From Siphonodentalium dalli (taxonomy: Eukaryota > Mollusca > Scaphopoda > Gadilida > Siphonodentaliidae): DNA of 64,000 bases. Numbering within the stretch: the stretch's first letter is position 1; the number at the start of each line of letters is the position of its first letter. The notes below the pieces were generated by a model, which saw nothing but the letters and a program-made list of their open reading frames with translations, had not been told where the DNA came from and made no database searches. The stretch spans positions 171,794,394-171,858,393 of the forward strand of contig CP136069.1 of assembly GCA_032622095.1 (NCBI GenBank), in the 5' to 3' direction. This document shows, piece after piece, positions 22,044 to 33,522 of the stretch. The translations under genes and the position numbers were made by a program.

Positions 22044-24744
22044 GTGAGTTTCGACACAAATGAGGTATCAGTTTGTTTGGAAAAATAGTATAGCATATGC
22101 TCATAGCTGCCAAAATACTATATGTAATATGTCATAGCCTAGACCGTGTCTATAGATTAAGCCAGAATAAATTGTAACTGACAAAATACTTCAATAAAAA
22201 ATGTTAGATTTAACAAGAGGTTTCACCACGGGTGCTGGCATATACCCCCATGGTGAAAATTGAAATATGCATGGGGAGGTCGGAAACTAAATTGTGAAAA
22301 ATAAATGTGATGAGCGAGAAAATTACGTGACAATTCTAACAAACGACGGACGGAAATCCAGCATTTTCAGATACACAAAGAGTGATAACTCTTGAGCGGA
22401 AAATGTGAACAACGCCATGGTTGAGATATATGCGCGGACAGGCGCACGGACGAGCGGGCGCGTAGACGGACGTCCCGACAGAAGTACGGACGCGTGTAAT
22501 CAAGTATATCACCATCTTATGGGATGGGGATATCATTAAGAAAATATACATTCCGGCAGCGGTCAGACATATCGTCAGGGAACTTAAATAACGGGAAGGT
22601 TCACTTCCCATTGGTTCTATTGTAATGCGTATCGCCGCAGCGCCCTCTTGTGGTCGGTAGGTTAAACCGAGAAATGCGTCTATGGATACACTATAGAATT
22701 CTATAGAGTTGCTCATTTCTTCCGTCAAAAAATTATTTTAAAACAACATTTAAACCAAATGTTCCCTATTTTGTCGATATTTCCATAAACAATACGCATT
22801 GACCTACACTATATTGAACTTTCTGGGTAAAGTTACTGCTAATGTCCAGTTAAAACGATGAAAAGCATCACCCAAATTCGCTGTCAATGTCAATTTGTAT
22901 ACAACTGAACTTTTTTTGTTTGTATTTTTTTAGTACTATTATATATAACTACATGCGTATCTGAATCGCGCATGCTGATTGTCATTACTGAAAATTTGAA
23001 TTTCGTCTCCCATAACTCCCATTTTGCATTTTGATAAAAAAAATTACTACAAATACATGTACCGGTGCAATAGCATTACATTAAATTAAATTAAATAAGT
23101 ATATTGTAAATTATGAAACACTCTCAAATGACAAATGTCAATCTACACTTATAAGCATACCATTATTTGAAGGGTAATTAATGTCTAATATGTCATTATA
23201 TGATATATATCAATGAATTTATAGTGAAAGACTCATAGTAGGCATACATACAGAAACTAGACCAAATGTTTAAAAAAAACTTGATCTATACACATTTTTA
23301 CAAATGTCAAATTAAGTGGATTCCAAGGACCCATGCATGTCATGATAGGGCAAACATATTTTACATATAATAAGAGAAATTGCTTCACAACAGATCAACA
23401 GTTATAATCAACTTAATCACTAATGTGTCATATGAATTAATATGTTGTGCAAATATCAAGGTATGAGGGGATGGATATACTGACTGAGTTACAAGATATC
23501 AAATATGACATTTCCTATTAATGTAACAATGACAAATTTGACTAAGTTGACCACACCGGTAGGCTTTACTGCATTAAAGAATCAACATATTTTGTGGGGG
23601 GGGGGGATCATGTTCTCCAGCTGTGAATATGATATCACCATTTTATAATTTGACATGGCCTAATATTTCTGATTGGACAATTGAACACATATTAAACTTT
23701 AGAAATGCTCTATTGCAACTGCATGCAGATACTATGAATTGTGTTGATTTGGGGAACACTACCATGTAAAATTAAGTGGAAGATTCAGGATGAATAAATA
23801 CAAATGGAGTGTTCATCTGAATTTGATACAAAAGTACAAAAATGTCTATAACTCAAACAATAATTAGCCTATATAAACTAAACTGAAAAAAAGGTTTTCA
23901 GATTTGTGATCCAATAGATGAGTTCTACAAATAAGATAAAAAGTGAAAGGACGAATTTGAAATTTCCATGTACTAAACCAATAGTCACAGTGCCACATAT
24001 GCAGGCACATTGCGCCCACACACACGCTGGTCAACACAGACTGCAGATAAATTTAAAGACAACGTAAAAATGTAAACAAAAATAAAAGTTAAAAACATTC
24101 TTTAAAAGTTGCAACAAAACAAAAATAACAACTGTACGTAAGGATTGAATATAAACGACGTATTTTCTCAGTTATTAAAGTGGTTGGGTAGTTTTCCTTG
24201 CTTTTGGTTGAGAATGTTGACCAAAAACGATGTACCAGTATTTCCATTCACTCGTATTCGTCGGAATTTGACACTGACAGACCGATTAAAATAAATCAGA
24301 ATAAAGTCAACAACCGTTATTAAAATGAAATAAACGTAACAATCACCAAGATTAATACTCGGTGAATATATAGATCACTTCAGTTCACCTCTACAGGCTC
24401 TAGGTGGCCGGCGAGTCATTTGATACAAAAAACATTCATTCGATTTCTGTATTCCTCGTGTATTTGCCATTTCAAATACGGCGCCTGTCCTACCAGGAGG
24501 ATCGATAACTCTACCAAGACGATTACACAAATATGATTGGGTGAGCCATCCTGTTATTTATGATCCTTGATATCGTAGCGAGGGGACTGAACTCTGTGTT
24601 GCAGCTTGATTTTAATCAAGGAAAATTTATGTTTATTAACAAGTTATGCATTGATTCAGTAAAAATTGATTCATTTTGAATTGAAAACAAAACTGTTTTT
24701 TTTTGCAAAGACTTAGTGCGTTGTGGAACAAGAGAAATATACCA

Positions 24745-24848
24745 CGGTACACCTCAAATTACCACAGTACTCAGTACATCTCAAATGACCACAGTACATC
24801 TCAAATTACCACAGTACGCAGTACATCTCAAATTACCACAGTACCTCT
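24745..24848 (+). repeat. Short tandem repeat (ACATCTCAAATTACCACAGT unit)
   Basis: A 20-29-bp unit is repeated about four to five times with variable spacers (AC, ACTCAGT, ACGCAGT). It lies within intron 1. No coding role seen. Confidence 0.8.
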
Positions 24849-25646
24849 ATAATGGCACGATGATGGCCACGATCCCCTATCATTATGCCAATTTCAACTG
24901 ACCGATTGCATTTCATTGTCAATTCAAACATAATATATTTTTAAACCAGTGTTTTGCGATGGTAGGGCGCGTATGTGTGTGTTCCGGTCTCTCATGTGGC
25001 CTCAATCCATTGGGGACCATATTGGAAATAAATGCTCTTATTGGACTGGTTTTTTTGCTATCCCAGATGGTTTTTGATCACAAATTTTTGGGCATTGGTC
25101 GACTGTGGAAATGGCAGTGTACCATATGGTAAAAGTGTACCATATTATGGTAAAAGAATATTAAGGCGTATCGTATCTTATCTTATATTATCAAAATGCA
25201 TGAACGATATATATATCTTCCGAGAGAATAAACAATTAGTGCTTATACTGTTTATAAACTTTATATGCTCCATATATACTAGTATAGCTTTTCGATAAAT
25301 CCTCTAGTTTCAAGATCTTTAGGTACTATAGTACATGTACTATGTTTATGAAATATTTGATTTTGGAATAAAATGTGATGGCAATCAATACTGAAACAAG
25401 CCGTCTCTGTGTCATCTTAACCCTTTCTATTCTAAATGGATTCTCCCACCAAGTTAAAAAAAAGTGTACATTGGAATGGTTTATTATTGATATGTAGGGG
25501 TGTTGAGAAATATGAGCAGATGACAGATATATAAAAAGATAATATAACGTTTGTTGAACTTATTATCTGAACATTTCCTAAGGTAACTACTCGTCAATGA
25601 GAATTTAGTACATAAAGGGTTAATCTGCTGTCGTTTTCTCTTTCAG

Positions 25647-25742
25647 GTATACAGAGCCGCGACAAGTGACAGAGCATTCGAATGAGACAGTTTGCACGTA
25701 CACTTGGTGCTGGGCAATTCCACCAAGGTGCCGCAATTGCTA
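25647..25742 (+). CDS. EMI-ShKT gene, exon 2 (EMI-like region)
   Basis: The acceptor GTTTTCTCTTTCAG ends at 25646 and the donor GTAAGT starts at 25743. The 96-base exon enters in phase 2 and leaves in phase 2, matching exons 1 and 3. It encodes 31 residues plus two split ones, with cysteines in VC-x3-x-WCW and RC-x2-C. A Trp and closely spaced cysteines in this position fit the middle of an EMI domain, though the call is by pattern only. It has an N-glycosylation-type NET site. Confidence 0.7.
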
Positions 25743-26288
25743 GTAAGTTTGACTCTTTAATTTCTTATTGTGTTCTCCGCATTAGGCTTTTAGTCCAGGA
25801 TATATTGGTCGACATTTGCACCCCTATAACATGCAGGACCCAATTTCACCCCACTTATGTTCGTCCTTAAAGATGCATAATCCGAATTAACACTCCCAAA
25901 TTACTATTTCTTTGGTTTCGGGGGTAAACAAATATTTGATTCGAGTCGAATCCATCAAAGCTTAGAGTGATCAGATTTTAAAAATTTGTTATTTCTCGAG
26001 ATGTGTAATCGTTTATAGCCTGGCAAAAAGTCTCGGACCAAATTGCGTATGAAGATGGATAACTCTAAAATCAAGTGGCTCTGGGTGTTAGATATTTAAC
26101 AATCCGGCCAGATTTCGTTGAACAAAATGTTGATAAATAACACGTTTTAGTCAATTTTATACTATAGTTGACTGTGGTTAGCATTATTTTTGGGCAATTA
26201 ATCAAATCTGATAACTAAAGCGGCATTTAAAAATATGTCGTCGTTGGAATCTGATGATATCGGGACCATCGAATCGGATTGAGTACCT

Positions 26289-26500
26289 TTAACCCTTCCG
26301 TGACTAGAGCTTCCTGAAATTTTATGAAAAACCTGTGTCAATGCATTGCCTTATGTATGCGAGTCTCCCATATATAAGATAATGCATTGGTCTAACAATA
26401 TTAACCTTGACCTTGTAAGTCAGTGCATGCTCTTATGTGTGCGGGGCTCCCTATGGGTGACTCGCATAAATAAGAGAATGCACTGGCGCACATAGGACAT
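26289..26500 (+). mobile_element. Decayed TTAA-type element carrying two hairpin modules
   Basis: TTAACCCTTCCGTGACTAG at 26289 resembles the left end of the element at 48701. Two degenerate copies of the ATGCATTCTCTTATATATGC hairpin follow (~26338-26398 and ~26423-26493). The right end merges into the minisatellite without a clear terminus. Confidence 0.55.
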
Positions 26501-26519
26501 CTACTCACTCACTGTATAC

Positions 26520-27770
26520 ACGAACACCTGACCCATGATCATACAGCCATACTTGGTCATACCCGTACACACCACAACTGACCATACATCCATGAGTCAC
26601 ACTGCAGGCACACCGGGTATACTCCTACTTATACATATGCACCACATTCATGACCATAAGTCAATCCTTGTATACCCATTTAACTCACCATTGGATGGTA
26701 ACCCCCTGTATACATATTCGCCACACCATAGCCACATAACTACTCGCTATATACACATACCCTCACCCATGACACCTGGTATACTCCTTCACCTGACCTA
26801 TGACCATATAGTCACCCCCAGGGCTGTGTACATATTCAAAACGCGCATTAAAGATCATGGTCAATCATTGTATAGTCACCTCACCATTGGCCATAAGTCA
26901 CTCCCTGTATATATATATTCGTCACACCATAGCCAAATAGCCACTTAAGATACACGAATACACCAGGTATACTCCTACACCTGACACATGGCCATATAGC
27001 CACTCCCTGTATACATATTCACCAAATTCAGGATTAAATAATCACTAATTGTATACCTATTCATCTCACAATTGACCATACAGTCACTACCTGTATACCT
27101 ATTCGCCACATATAACCACTCGATATATACATAAGCAGCCAACACATGGCCATAGAGTCACTCCGGGTATTCATATACACCTCAGCCATTCAGCCCTTCC
27201 ATATATACCAATACCCCCACAGACGGCCACTCATACCTACCATACTTGCATTTACACCTCACACATGACAATTCAGCAACTCACCGCATACTCATAACGC
27301 CACCCATGACCATACAGCTAATCCCTATACATCCACCAAGGATACTATATCCACGCATATATAAATAAACATCCCACCAGTTACCACAAGGGTGCGCCCT
27401 ATATACCAGCACCACGCTCGCCAATGACCACCCAGCCAGCTCACTCCAGGTATGTATATACACTTCAATCATGACCGTGCAGTCATTCCATGTTTTCATA
27501 TACACATTATCGATAGCCATAAAATCACTCCTATTTATCCACACACCCCATCCATTATCATACAGACAGCACATGCATACATATACTCCCACCTGTCACA
27601 ATACTGCCACACACGATACATGTGTTCATCCCACCCATGACCTTACAGTCACTTCATATATGCATAAACAACACACATATGACCATGTAGGTACTCTCGT
27701 TATATCCATACACCACACCAATGCCCATACAGCCACACCGTGTACACCCGTACTGGGTACACAACCATGC
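26520..27770 (+). repeat. Degenerate minisatellite (~45-60 bp unit)
   Basis: Units combine ACCATACAGTCACTCC, CTGTATACATATTC and CACCTCACC-type segments, repeated many times with variable length and much divergence. It forms the target region of the LINE at 27931. No frame in it is convincing despite several open ones. Confidence 0.8.
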
Positions 27771-27930
27771 ACCATACAGTCTCTCCATGCATACCGTTTA
27801 TACATATTCAAATCATTCATGACATACAGTAAATCCATGTATACCTATTCACCTCACCCATAACCATACAGTAACTCCCTGGCTGCCATCTTGGCACCCA
27901 CCATGTGTCCAGTTGATCAATTTGTTTTAT
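27771..27930 (+). repeat. Left copy of the 160-bp direct repeat flanking the LINE
   Basis: Bases 27771-27930 match 33523-33682 without a difference by eye. Ten further bases to the left match with two differences. The repeat starts in the minisatellite (ACCATACAGTCTCTCC) and ends CAATTTGTTTTAT, exactly where LINE sequence begins. Confidence 0.9.
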
Positions 27931-29841
27931 GCTACTTATAGCACCCAGGCAGTTACCGGAACTCCAAACCGACATGATACGCCACGCACAACTTCGAGTG
28001 CCGAGAACCCAACGTTGCCTCCAGATGACAATGGGAATGCTAACATAGATCAGCTCATCAACCTGCCGAGAGACACATTTATATCTAAACTAATCGAAGA
28101 TGCATCAGATCACGTAAACCTCGAATCGTTACGTCAAAGTGTATTCGTCAGGGCTAGGCAGCAGTGTTCTGAACTCTGGGGTTACAAACCCAAACCTCGT
28201 ATGCCAACGAAAAAGGGTGGCATTCCACTTGAGAAGAAACTTGCGAAGGACATATATGTGCTGGCCCACTTCATTCACGGCGGCGCATTCGATGATATTA
28301 GAGACTGCATATCCAAATCAAACCAACGCCATGACAGTAATTCTGCAGAGAATAGTCAAGTTCCAATCTCGACATGTATCTGTGACTCAGTGTGCATACA
28401 GGAGAAGCTAGCAGATGTGCTTACCGACCTCACACTTATCAAAGCAAACTCAGCAACAGAGAACTGTTCCATAAACAAAAGACTCTGTAGCTTGGAGTCC
28501 TCACTTGCAGCAGTCACAAGCGACAAGAAGACAGTGTTCGATACACTGAACTCGCTGCAGCTTTCTATTGAAAGACTGCTCGAAATATGTTCTACTAACT
28601 CGACATCGATCAAGGAAGCCAACGAAGCACAAAAAGCGTTAGATCTTGCCCAACAACGCATGCAAAGTGATAAATGCATGGGAATTGACAATCTGAAATC
28701 ACAAGTGAAGCTAATAAAAGATGACATTATAGCCAGTGATTCTGAACGAGAGCAAACGACAAAGACTTTGAACAATAAAATTGTGTCTCTCGGTAAAGTT
28801 TGTGTCAAATCAGATGCTCTCAACCAGAAATTGAACAACGTCTCTCAGAAATGTGCAAACACTGCAGGCAAAACCAAAGACTACATTGATCTAGTTGAGA
28901 AAAATATATGCTCAGTCTTCGAGATATTCGCTGCAAACAGCATGGACAAATACAAAGAACTTACTAAGTTCGTGGAATCGCATTTGAAATTGATCTCAAG
29001 TGGTTCTCTGCGAAATTCATGGTTAAAAGGCGATTCCATTGCGATGGAACCACGGGATATGAAAGCGCCATCAACCTCGTCCTGCTCAGAAAATGTGTAT
29101 GCACAATTTGATTCGTTTGATATGTGCAATGAACATGAATATAAAAGAACAGGCCAATCATCGTCAACTCCCAAATCCAGGAATCCCTCTCCAACTCTCC
29201 GTACTATTGCAACTACACCGATGTCAGTAACATATGGGGATACGACAGGTCCTGCACATGTCACCAGCATTCAACCCGGCGCATCGAACTCCAACACCGA
29301 CAATAAGATTAATATATCACCGCCAGCAAAACCGGCTGCGAGCCACCATGATGCGATAGAAACACAATCATCTACCAACGAAGACCGATTCAACAGTGTC
29401 TCTGTGATCTTACCTTCGGATTCATCTGACTATCACAACTCACCCAGGCAGACAAACAAAGTACAACGACCCATACTCGATCTCCAGGAAAATAAATCAG
29501 TTGATGGTCCACTGAACGTAGTGATTCAGAACGATTCTGTTGGTTTCATCGGTGTTCCTGTTAGGAAATTGAAACGTACGAGAATGTTCTTTCTTGGCAG
29601 GATATCACCAACTGTAACACAGGAGAAAATACACACATACCTCACGGAGCGGGGCGTAGTCCCAACTTTTGTAAAACTGTTTAATAGTGAAGTGCAAGGG
29701 ACCCAGTCAGCACGTATTATAATACACTCACACGACGTGGACAAATTACTAGCTGGTGATTTCTTACCTTACGGGGTCCGGTGCAGACCATGGACGCGCG
29801 ACCCACCAGGCACGACGAATAACGGCTTCAATGATGAGTGA
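27931..29841 (+). CDS. LINE ORF1 protein (coiled coil plus C-terminal RRM-like domain)
   Basis: The frame is open from the element's 5' edge to a TGA at 29839-29841, ~636 codons. The first in-frame ATG is at 28201, so either the 5' end is truncated, initiation is non-AUG, or the protein starts at 28201 (546 residues). Codons ~60-130 hold a conserved-looking basic segment, and ~150-340 are rich in heptad-like Leu/Ile, a coiled coil. A Ser/Thr/Pro-rich disordered stretch follows. The last ~80 residues look like an RRM-type fold (MFFLGRISPTV..., then the end near RCRPW). LINE ORF1 proteins bind element RNA and act as nucleic-acid chaperones. It overlaps ORF2 by 11 bases. Confidence 0.8.
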   Translation, partial: ATYSTQAVTGTPNRHDTPRTTSSAENPTLPPDDNGNANIDQLINLPRDTFISKLIEDASDHVNLESLRQSVFVRARQQCSELWGYKPKPRMPTKKGGIPLEKKLAKDIYVLAHFIHGGAFDDIRDCISKSNQRHDSNSAENSQVPISTCICDSVCIQEKLADVLTDLTLIKANSATENCSINKRLCSLESSLAAVTSDKKTVFDTLNSLQLSIERLLEICSTNSTSIKEANEAQKALDLAQQRMQSDKCMGIDNLKSQVKLIKDDIIASDSEREQTTKTLNNKIVSLGKVCVKSDALNQKLNNVSQKCANTAGKTKDYIDLVEKNICSVFEIFAANSMDKYKELTKFVESHLKLISSGSLRNSWLKGDSIAMEPRDMKAPSTSSCSENVYAQFDSFDMCNEHEYKRTGQSSSTPKSRNPSPTLRTIATTPMSVTYGDTTGPAHVTSIQPGASNSNTDNKINISPPAKPAASHHDAIETQSSTNEDRFNSVSVILPSDSSDYHNSPRQTNKVQRPILDLQENKSVDGPLNVVIQNDSVGFIGVPVRKLKRTRMFFLGRISPTVTQEKIHTYLTERGVVPTFVKLFNSEVQGTQSARIIIHSHDVDKLLAGDFLPYGVRCRPWTRDPPGTTNNGFNDE

Positions 29842-32800
29842 CCTTAAAATACTGACTTGGAACGCTAGTGGTGCAATTAACAACTCTACTTACCTTTCGA
29901 AGTTAATCAACACGAAGAAGTTCGACGTAATCGGTATATCAGAGCACTGGTTGGACATAGACAATATATACCGCTTTGATTCCCTATGTGCTAATGACTA
30001 TGTGCATGTATCTAAACCTGGCAGACTGATTGAAACTAAATCAGGAGGCTCCTCCACACGTGACGGAGTGGCACTACTTATACGCAGGAACCTTATAAAA
30101 AACTGTACATACATCCAAATTGAGGAACAACGCTTCATTGCTGTCCGAATCCGTATGACATCCAGCATACAACTGACCATAATACAGGTGTACCTACCAA
30201 GCACTAATCATGACGATTCCTATTTTAAAGATTGCCTCCAATCGCTCGAAAACTACACACGAATGTACGCAGAGGACAGTTTCGTACTAATCATCGGCGA
30301 TTTTAATGCACACATCGGTGACTCCAGACAGAACAATCCTCCTTCGGGCCACGCGGTCCGATCTAAACTTTTTACTAAGCTTTTGGACAACATACATGCA
30401 TTTTCTACAACAACTTCGAATATGTGTTGTGGTGACAAGTTTTCCTTTTTCCCATTTCCTGGAGCCGGATCACCAACGCTAATAGATCATATCGTGATAC
30501 CCACATCCATGTCAGACTTCGTTGTACGATGTGAGATATTTGATGACAAACCATCTAACACAACATGTCACGTTCCTGTGGCATGTCATCTTGGATTTCC
30601 AGAGATCCCTGTTCCTCCCACGACACACCACACTCAGACACGCTTTAATTGGAAGCGTTTGGATATCAACAAATTCCAACTGTTCTTGGACTCTAGATGT
30701 ACATTTCTGAGCTCCTGCGTCATTTCCAGTAAATTAGACCTTTCCAATATGTACCAAGATATAGTTGTAGCTTTGCTAAATGCTTCCGAATTTGCGACCA
30801 CACGGAGGCGCCACGCTCATCATCTTAACCCGTACTGGAATGAAGAGCTTGAACTGCTTCACAAATATTCTAACTCACGCCGACATCTATGGATCCAGGA
30901 TGGCAGGCCGCATTTAGTTGAGTCAGAGTCCTATGTCAACTATAAAAATGCCAAACGTGACTTCCGTCGTGCATTCCGAGCAGCAGCACGTCAGCATGAG
31001 CAGAACATTTACGACGATCTGGAACACCATGCCAGCAACGACCATTCTTCGTTTTGGAAGCTGCTGAATTCCGATAAACCGAAACGGACAATCGCATCAG
31101 AGATGGAATTCAAAGGTGTGATGACTCGCGACTCAACAGACATACTTACGGGCTGGAGGGACTACTTTGAACAGTTGTACAGTGAACCTACACACGAAGA
31201 CCCAGCTTTCGAACAATATGTCGTATCTACTGTCAACTCATTTCCCGACTCGGACAATTCAGATCTTTCATCTGCAGATTTGTGCGCACAAATATCACCC
31301 AAGGACATCCGTGCTGTCGTGTGTGCGTTAAAAGTTAACAAGTCTGGAGGTGAAGATAATATCTCAAACGAACATCTCATCAACAGTCCAGACTCGGTCA
31401 TACGTTTGTTGTGTGCTCTTTACAACGGCATACTTAAATTTGAACACGTACCACGTGAAATGAAAACGGGACTTATTGTCCCTTTGTATAAGGGATCACC
31501 AAAACAACCACACCTGCCTGACAGCTATCGTGCGATAACGCTCTTACCAATTCTCTACAAAAATTTTGAAGCAGTCATTATGAACCGCGTGTGGAAAAGT
31601 CCTCTATGTGTAAATTTCCCAAGTGAGCAACAGAGCGGCTTCCAGAAGAATATCAGCTGCACGATGTCATCTTTCGTATTACAGGAATCAGTGGCATATG
31701 CTTCTGACAAGGGTTCTCGCGCGTTTGTTTGTTTCCTGGACTCGGCGAAGGCTTTCGATCGCGTCTGGCACTCAGGCCTAATGTTGAAATTATATCAATT
31801 TGGAATTCGAGGTAAACCTCTTAGAATAATCAGCAACATGCATAAGGATTGCTGCAGCAAAATTCTGTACAATGGCGGTGTGTCGGATCCATTTCCTATC
31901 TCACAAGGGACGCGCCAAGGAGCTGTCAGTTCACCGTTCTTTTACTTGGTGTATGTGAATGACTTACTCCTAAAACTAACTGCGGCACAACAGGGGATAG
32001 CAATTCACAATATCGTATGCTCTGCCCCAACTACAGCAGACGATATCGCAATTGTGTCGCTCTCCAAAGCTGGTCTCGATGAAATGTTATCTATCTGTCA
32101 CGATTACAGTGTGACTTGGAGGTTCAACTTTTCGAGTACGAAAAGCAAGGTTGTTGTTTTTAATGAAACTGCCCGACAAAATGAACAGAACAGAACATGG
32201 CTGCTCGGAGGCCATACTCTCAGTGAAGTAACAGAATGTTCTCATCTCGGAATTACCCAAGGGAAATTCAACAATTCAGCCAATCGTTCAGAACAGATAT
32301 CTCATAAAATGAGAAATACATACTTCGCTCTAGCAGGGAAGCCAATGACTAGATATTGTTCTCCATCCGTAATGGCCAAGTTACTGAAATGTATCGTTCT
32401 CCCCAAGGCTCGATATGGGAACGAGTTGCTCCCCTTAGACAGCAGATCTACTCTTCTAACAATTGAAAGGTCATTTCGTGTATGTGTGAAACATATGCAA
32501 TCTCTTCCAACCAGGACACCAACAACTGTGGCGCTTAGTCTCCTGGGATTGCTTCCAGTCGAGATAGAAATTCATCTGCGGAAACTATACTTCCTTGAAA
32601 AACTCGTGCACATGCCGGTGGGCCACCAGACTCCGTTGAGGATATTTCTTTTCAAGGCACATCAATACCGGCTATTTGGTCGCTCCATGTCAGGATTTGT
32701 TAAAGACATTTTCATCTTATTAGAGGAATATCATCTTTTAACATTCCTCACTGACTTCATGGACACAGGATTATTTCCATCGAAAAGCGAATGGAAGAGA

Positions 32801-33334
32801 CTGGTTCGCGAGAAAGTCGAAACAAACTATTACTCTTCGTGGTATCGTTCGACTGAGCTCAATGCCGATCTCTCATTATTCCTGTGCTGCCATTCCCATC
32901 CCAATCAAACATGGAACATTTGGAATCTGTGCAAGTCTCACCGATCATTCTCGAAGCCATTGAGACATTTAGCAAGGCTACTGAACAAATCAACTTACGT
33001 AAATAATTTGACGTGTAGATTGTGCGACACGGATTATAACCACGAGTTATACCATGTGTTTTGGTCCTGCAGGTCGCCCATTGTGATACACTTAGTTGAT
33101 CAGCACTGGGAAATGATACTAAATAAACACGGAATCGATGTGTATCTTTTCCTAGCATCACTCGCACCAACAGATCTGATGACAGTTTTCCTCGGAGGTC
33201 ACATGCCGTCGCTCTCCGAACATATCTACGATATATTGGACTTGGTCATCATAGACACAAGTATCTTCTTGCTATATATATGTAATATGATCACAAACAC
33301 CAATTCGGACAATGTTTTCCAGCGTTTTTCATAA
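29831..33334 (+). CDS. LINE ORF2: APE endonuclease, reverse transcriptase, zinc motif
   Basis: The start is ATGATG at 29831, overlapping the end of ORF1 in ATGATGAGTGA; the product is about 1167 residues. Residues 1-240 form an APE-type endonuclease (LTWNASG start, GDFNAH at ~155, LIDHIVIP at ~217), which nicks the target. The reverse transcriptase spans ~500-800: YRAITLL ~565, motif A with FLDSAKAFDRVW ~636, motif B with GTRQGAVSSPFFY ~693, motif C with TADDIAIVS ~735. The catalytic aspartates are intact, but Thr stands where most LINEs have Tyr or Phe. Near residue 1061 is a C-x2-C-x7-H...C zinc-knuckle-like motif. No interruptions, so probably competent. Confidence 0.92.
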   Translation: MMSDLKILTWNASGAINNSTYLSKLINTKKFDVIGISEHWLDIDNIYRFDSLCANDYVHVSKPGRLIETKSGGSSTRDGVALLIRRNLIKNCTYIQIEEQRFIAVRIRMTSSIQLTIIQVYLPSTNHDDSYFKDCLQSLENYTRMYAEDSFVLIIGDFNAHIGDSRQNNPPSGHAVRSKLFTKLLDNIHAFSTTTSNMCCGDKFSFFPFPGAGSPTLIDHIVIPTSMSDFVVRCEIFDDKPSNTTCHVPVACHLGFPEIPVPPTTHHTQTRFNWKRLDINKFQLFLDSRCTFLSSCVISSKLDLSNMYQDIVVALLNASEFATTRRRHAHHLNPYWNEELELLHKYSNSRRHLWIQDGRPHLVESESYVNYKNAKRDFRRAFRAAARQHEQNIYDDLEHHASNDHSSFWKLLNSDKPKRTIASEMEFKGVMTRDSTDILTGWRDYFEQLYSEPTHEDPAFEQYVVSTVNSFPDSDNSDLSSADLCAQISPKDIRAVVCALKVNKSGGEDNISNEHLINSPDSVIRLLCALYNGILKFEHVPREMKTGLIVPLYKGSPKQPHLPDSYRAITLLPILYKNFEAVIMNRVWKSPLCVNFPSEQQSGFQKNISCTMSSFVLQESVAYASDKGSRAFVCFLDSAKAFDRVWHSGLMLKLYQFGIRGKPLRIISNMHKDCCSKILYNGGVSDPFPISQGTRQGAVSSPFFYLVYVNDLLLKLTAAQQGIAIHNIVCSAPTTADDIAIVSLSKAGLDEMLSICHDYSVTWRFNFSSTKSKVVVFNETARQNEQNRTWLLGGHTLSEVTECSHLGITQGKFNNSANRSEQISHKMRNTYFALAGKPMTRYCSPSVMAKLLKCIVLPKARYGNELLPLDSRSTLLTIERSFRVCVKHMQSLPTRTPTTVALSLLGLLPVEIEIHLRKLYFLEKLVHMPVGHQTPLRIFLFKAHQYRLFGRSMSGFVKDIFILLEEYHLLTFLTDFMDTGLFPSKSEWKRLVREKVETNYYSSWYRSTELNADLSLFLCCHSHPNQTWNIWNLCKSHRSFSKPLRHLARLLNKSTYVNNLTCRLCDTDYNHELYHVFWSCRSPIVIHLVDQHWEMILNKHGIDVYLFLASLAPTDLMTVFLGGHMPSLSEHIYDILDLVIIDTSIFLLYICNMITNTNSDNVFQRFS

Positions 33335-33512
33335 ATACACGAACATGTACTCTTGTGTGTGTCAGAATGCTATCAAAATGATTCTGATAATGCATGGACT
33401 ATCTCAGAAACGGTGTTACCAATCTTGTTAAACTGTATATTTAAATATGTATTATAAACCATGTAAATATCTACTCTCCCACGAGGAGGCAATAAAAGAT
33501 ATATATGGGTAA
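33335..33512 (+). other. LINE 3' UTR with terminal hairpin
   Basis: After the ORF2 stop, ~180 bases end in ACTCTCCCACGAGGAGGCAA (a CTCC/GGAG stem) followed by AATAAAAGATATATAT. The decayed LINE copy ends in the same arrangement (CTCCACATAGGAGG then AATAAATATATATG near 53248-53280). A conserved terminal hairpin is the usual recognition site of the element's own reverse transcriptase. Confidence 0.65.
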
Positions 33513-33522
33513 ACAACAATGT

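Larger units (their letters stand above)
19077..25646 (+). other. Intron 1 of the EMI-ShKT gene and its contents
   Basis: The intron contains MITE M1 copy 2, a TTTGGCAAA-rich repeat, a possible unrelated exon at 21782, an 11-base G run at 23596-23606, and a short tandem repeat at 24745-24848. It ends with a segment shared with the region before exon 1. Between 20560 and 20725 a ~110-bp direct repeat (ATATATGGAA.TGCTACTCCA) occurs twice. The stretch 22064-24740 holds nothing else I recognise. Confidence 0.55.
27931..33512 (+). mobile_element. Near-intact non-LTR retrotransposon (LINE), two ORFs
   Basis: A 5.58-kb element with two overlapping long open frames, ORF1 (to 29841) and ORF2 (29831-33334). 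The ~180-bp 3' UTR ends with a CTCC...GGAG hairpin and AATAAAAGATATATAT. It is flanked by a 160-bp perfect direct repeat. Neither ORF has a stop or frameshift. Endonuclease and reverse transcriptase type place it among APE-encoding LINEs (CR1/L2/Jockey-like breadth); I cannot assign the clade. The missing ORF1 ATG at the 5' edge may mean slight 5' truncation. Confidence 0.9.

Noticed and set aside
22336-22728. 130-codon minus-strand open frame
   Set aside because: No domain, composition follows a GC-richer repeat-like stretch (CGGACG motifs), and no splice or start context supports it.
26535-27863. Open frames of ~100-137 codons in the minisatellite
   Set aside because: Low-complexity translations of a degenerate tandem repeat.
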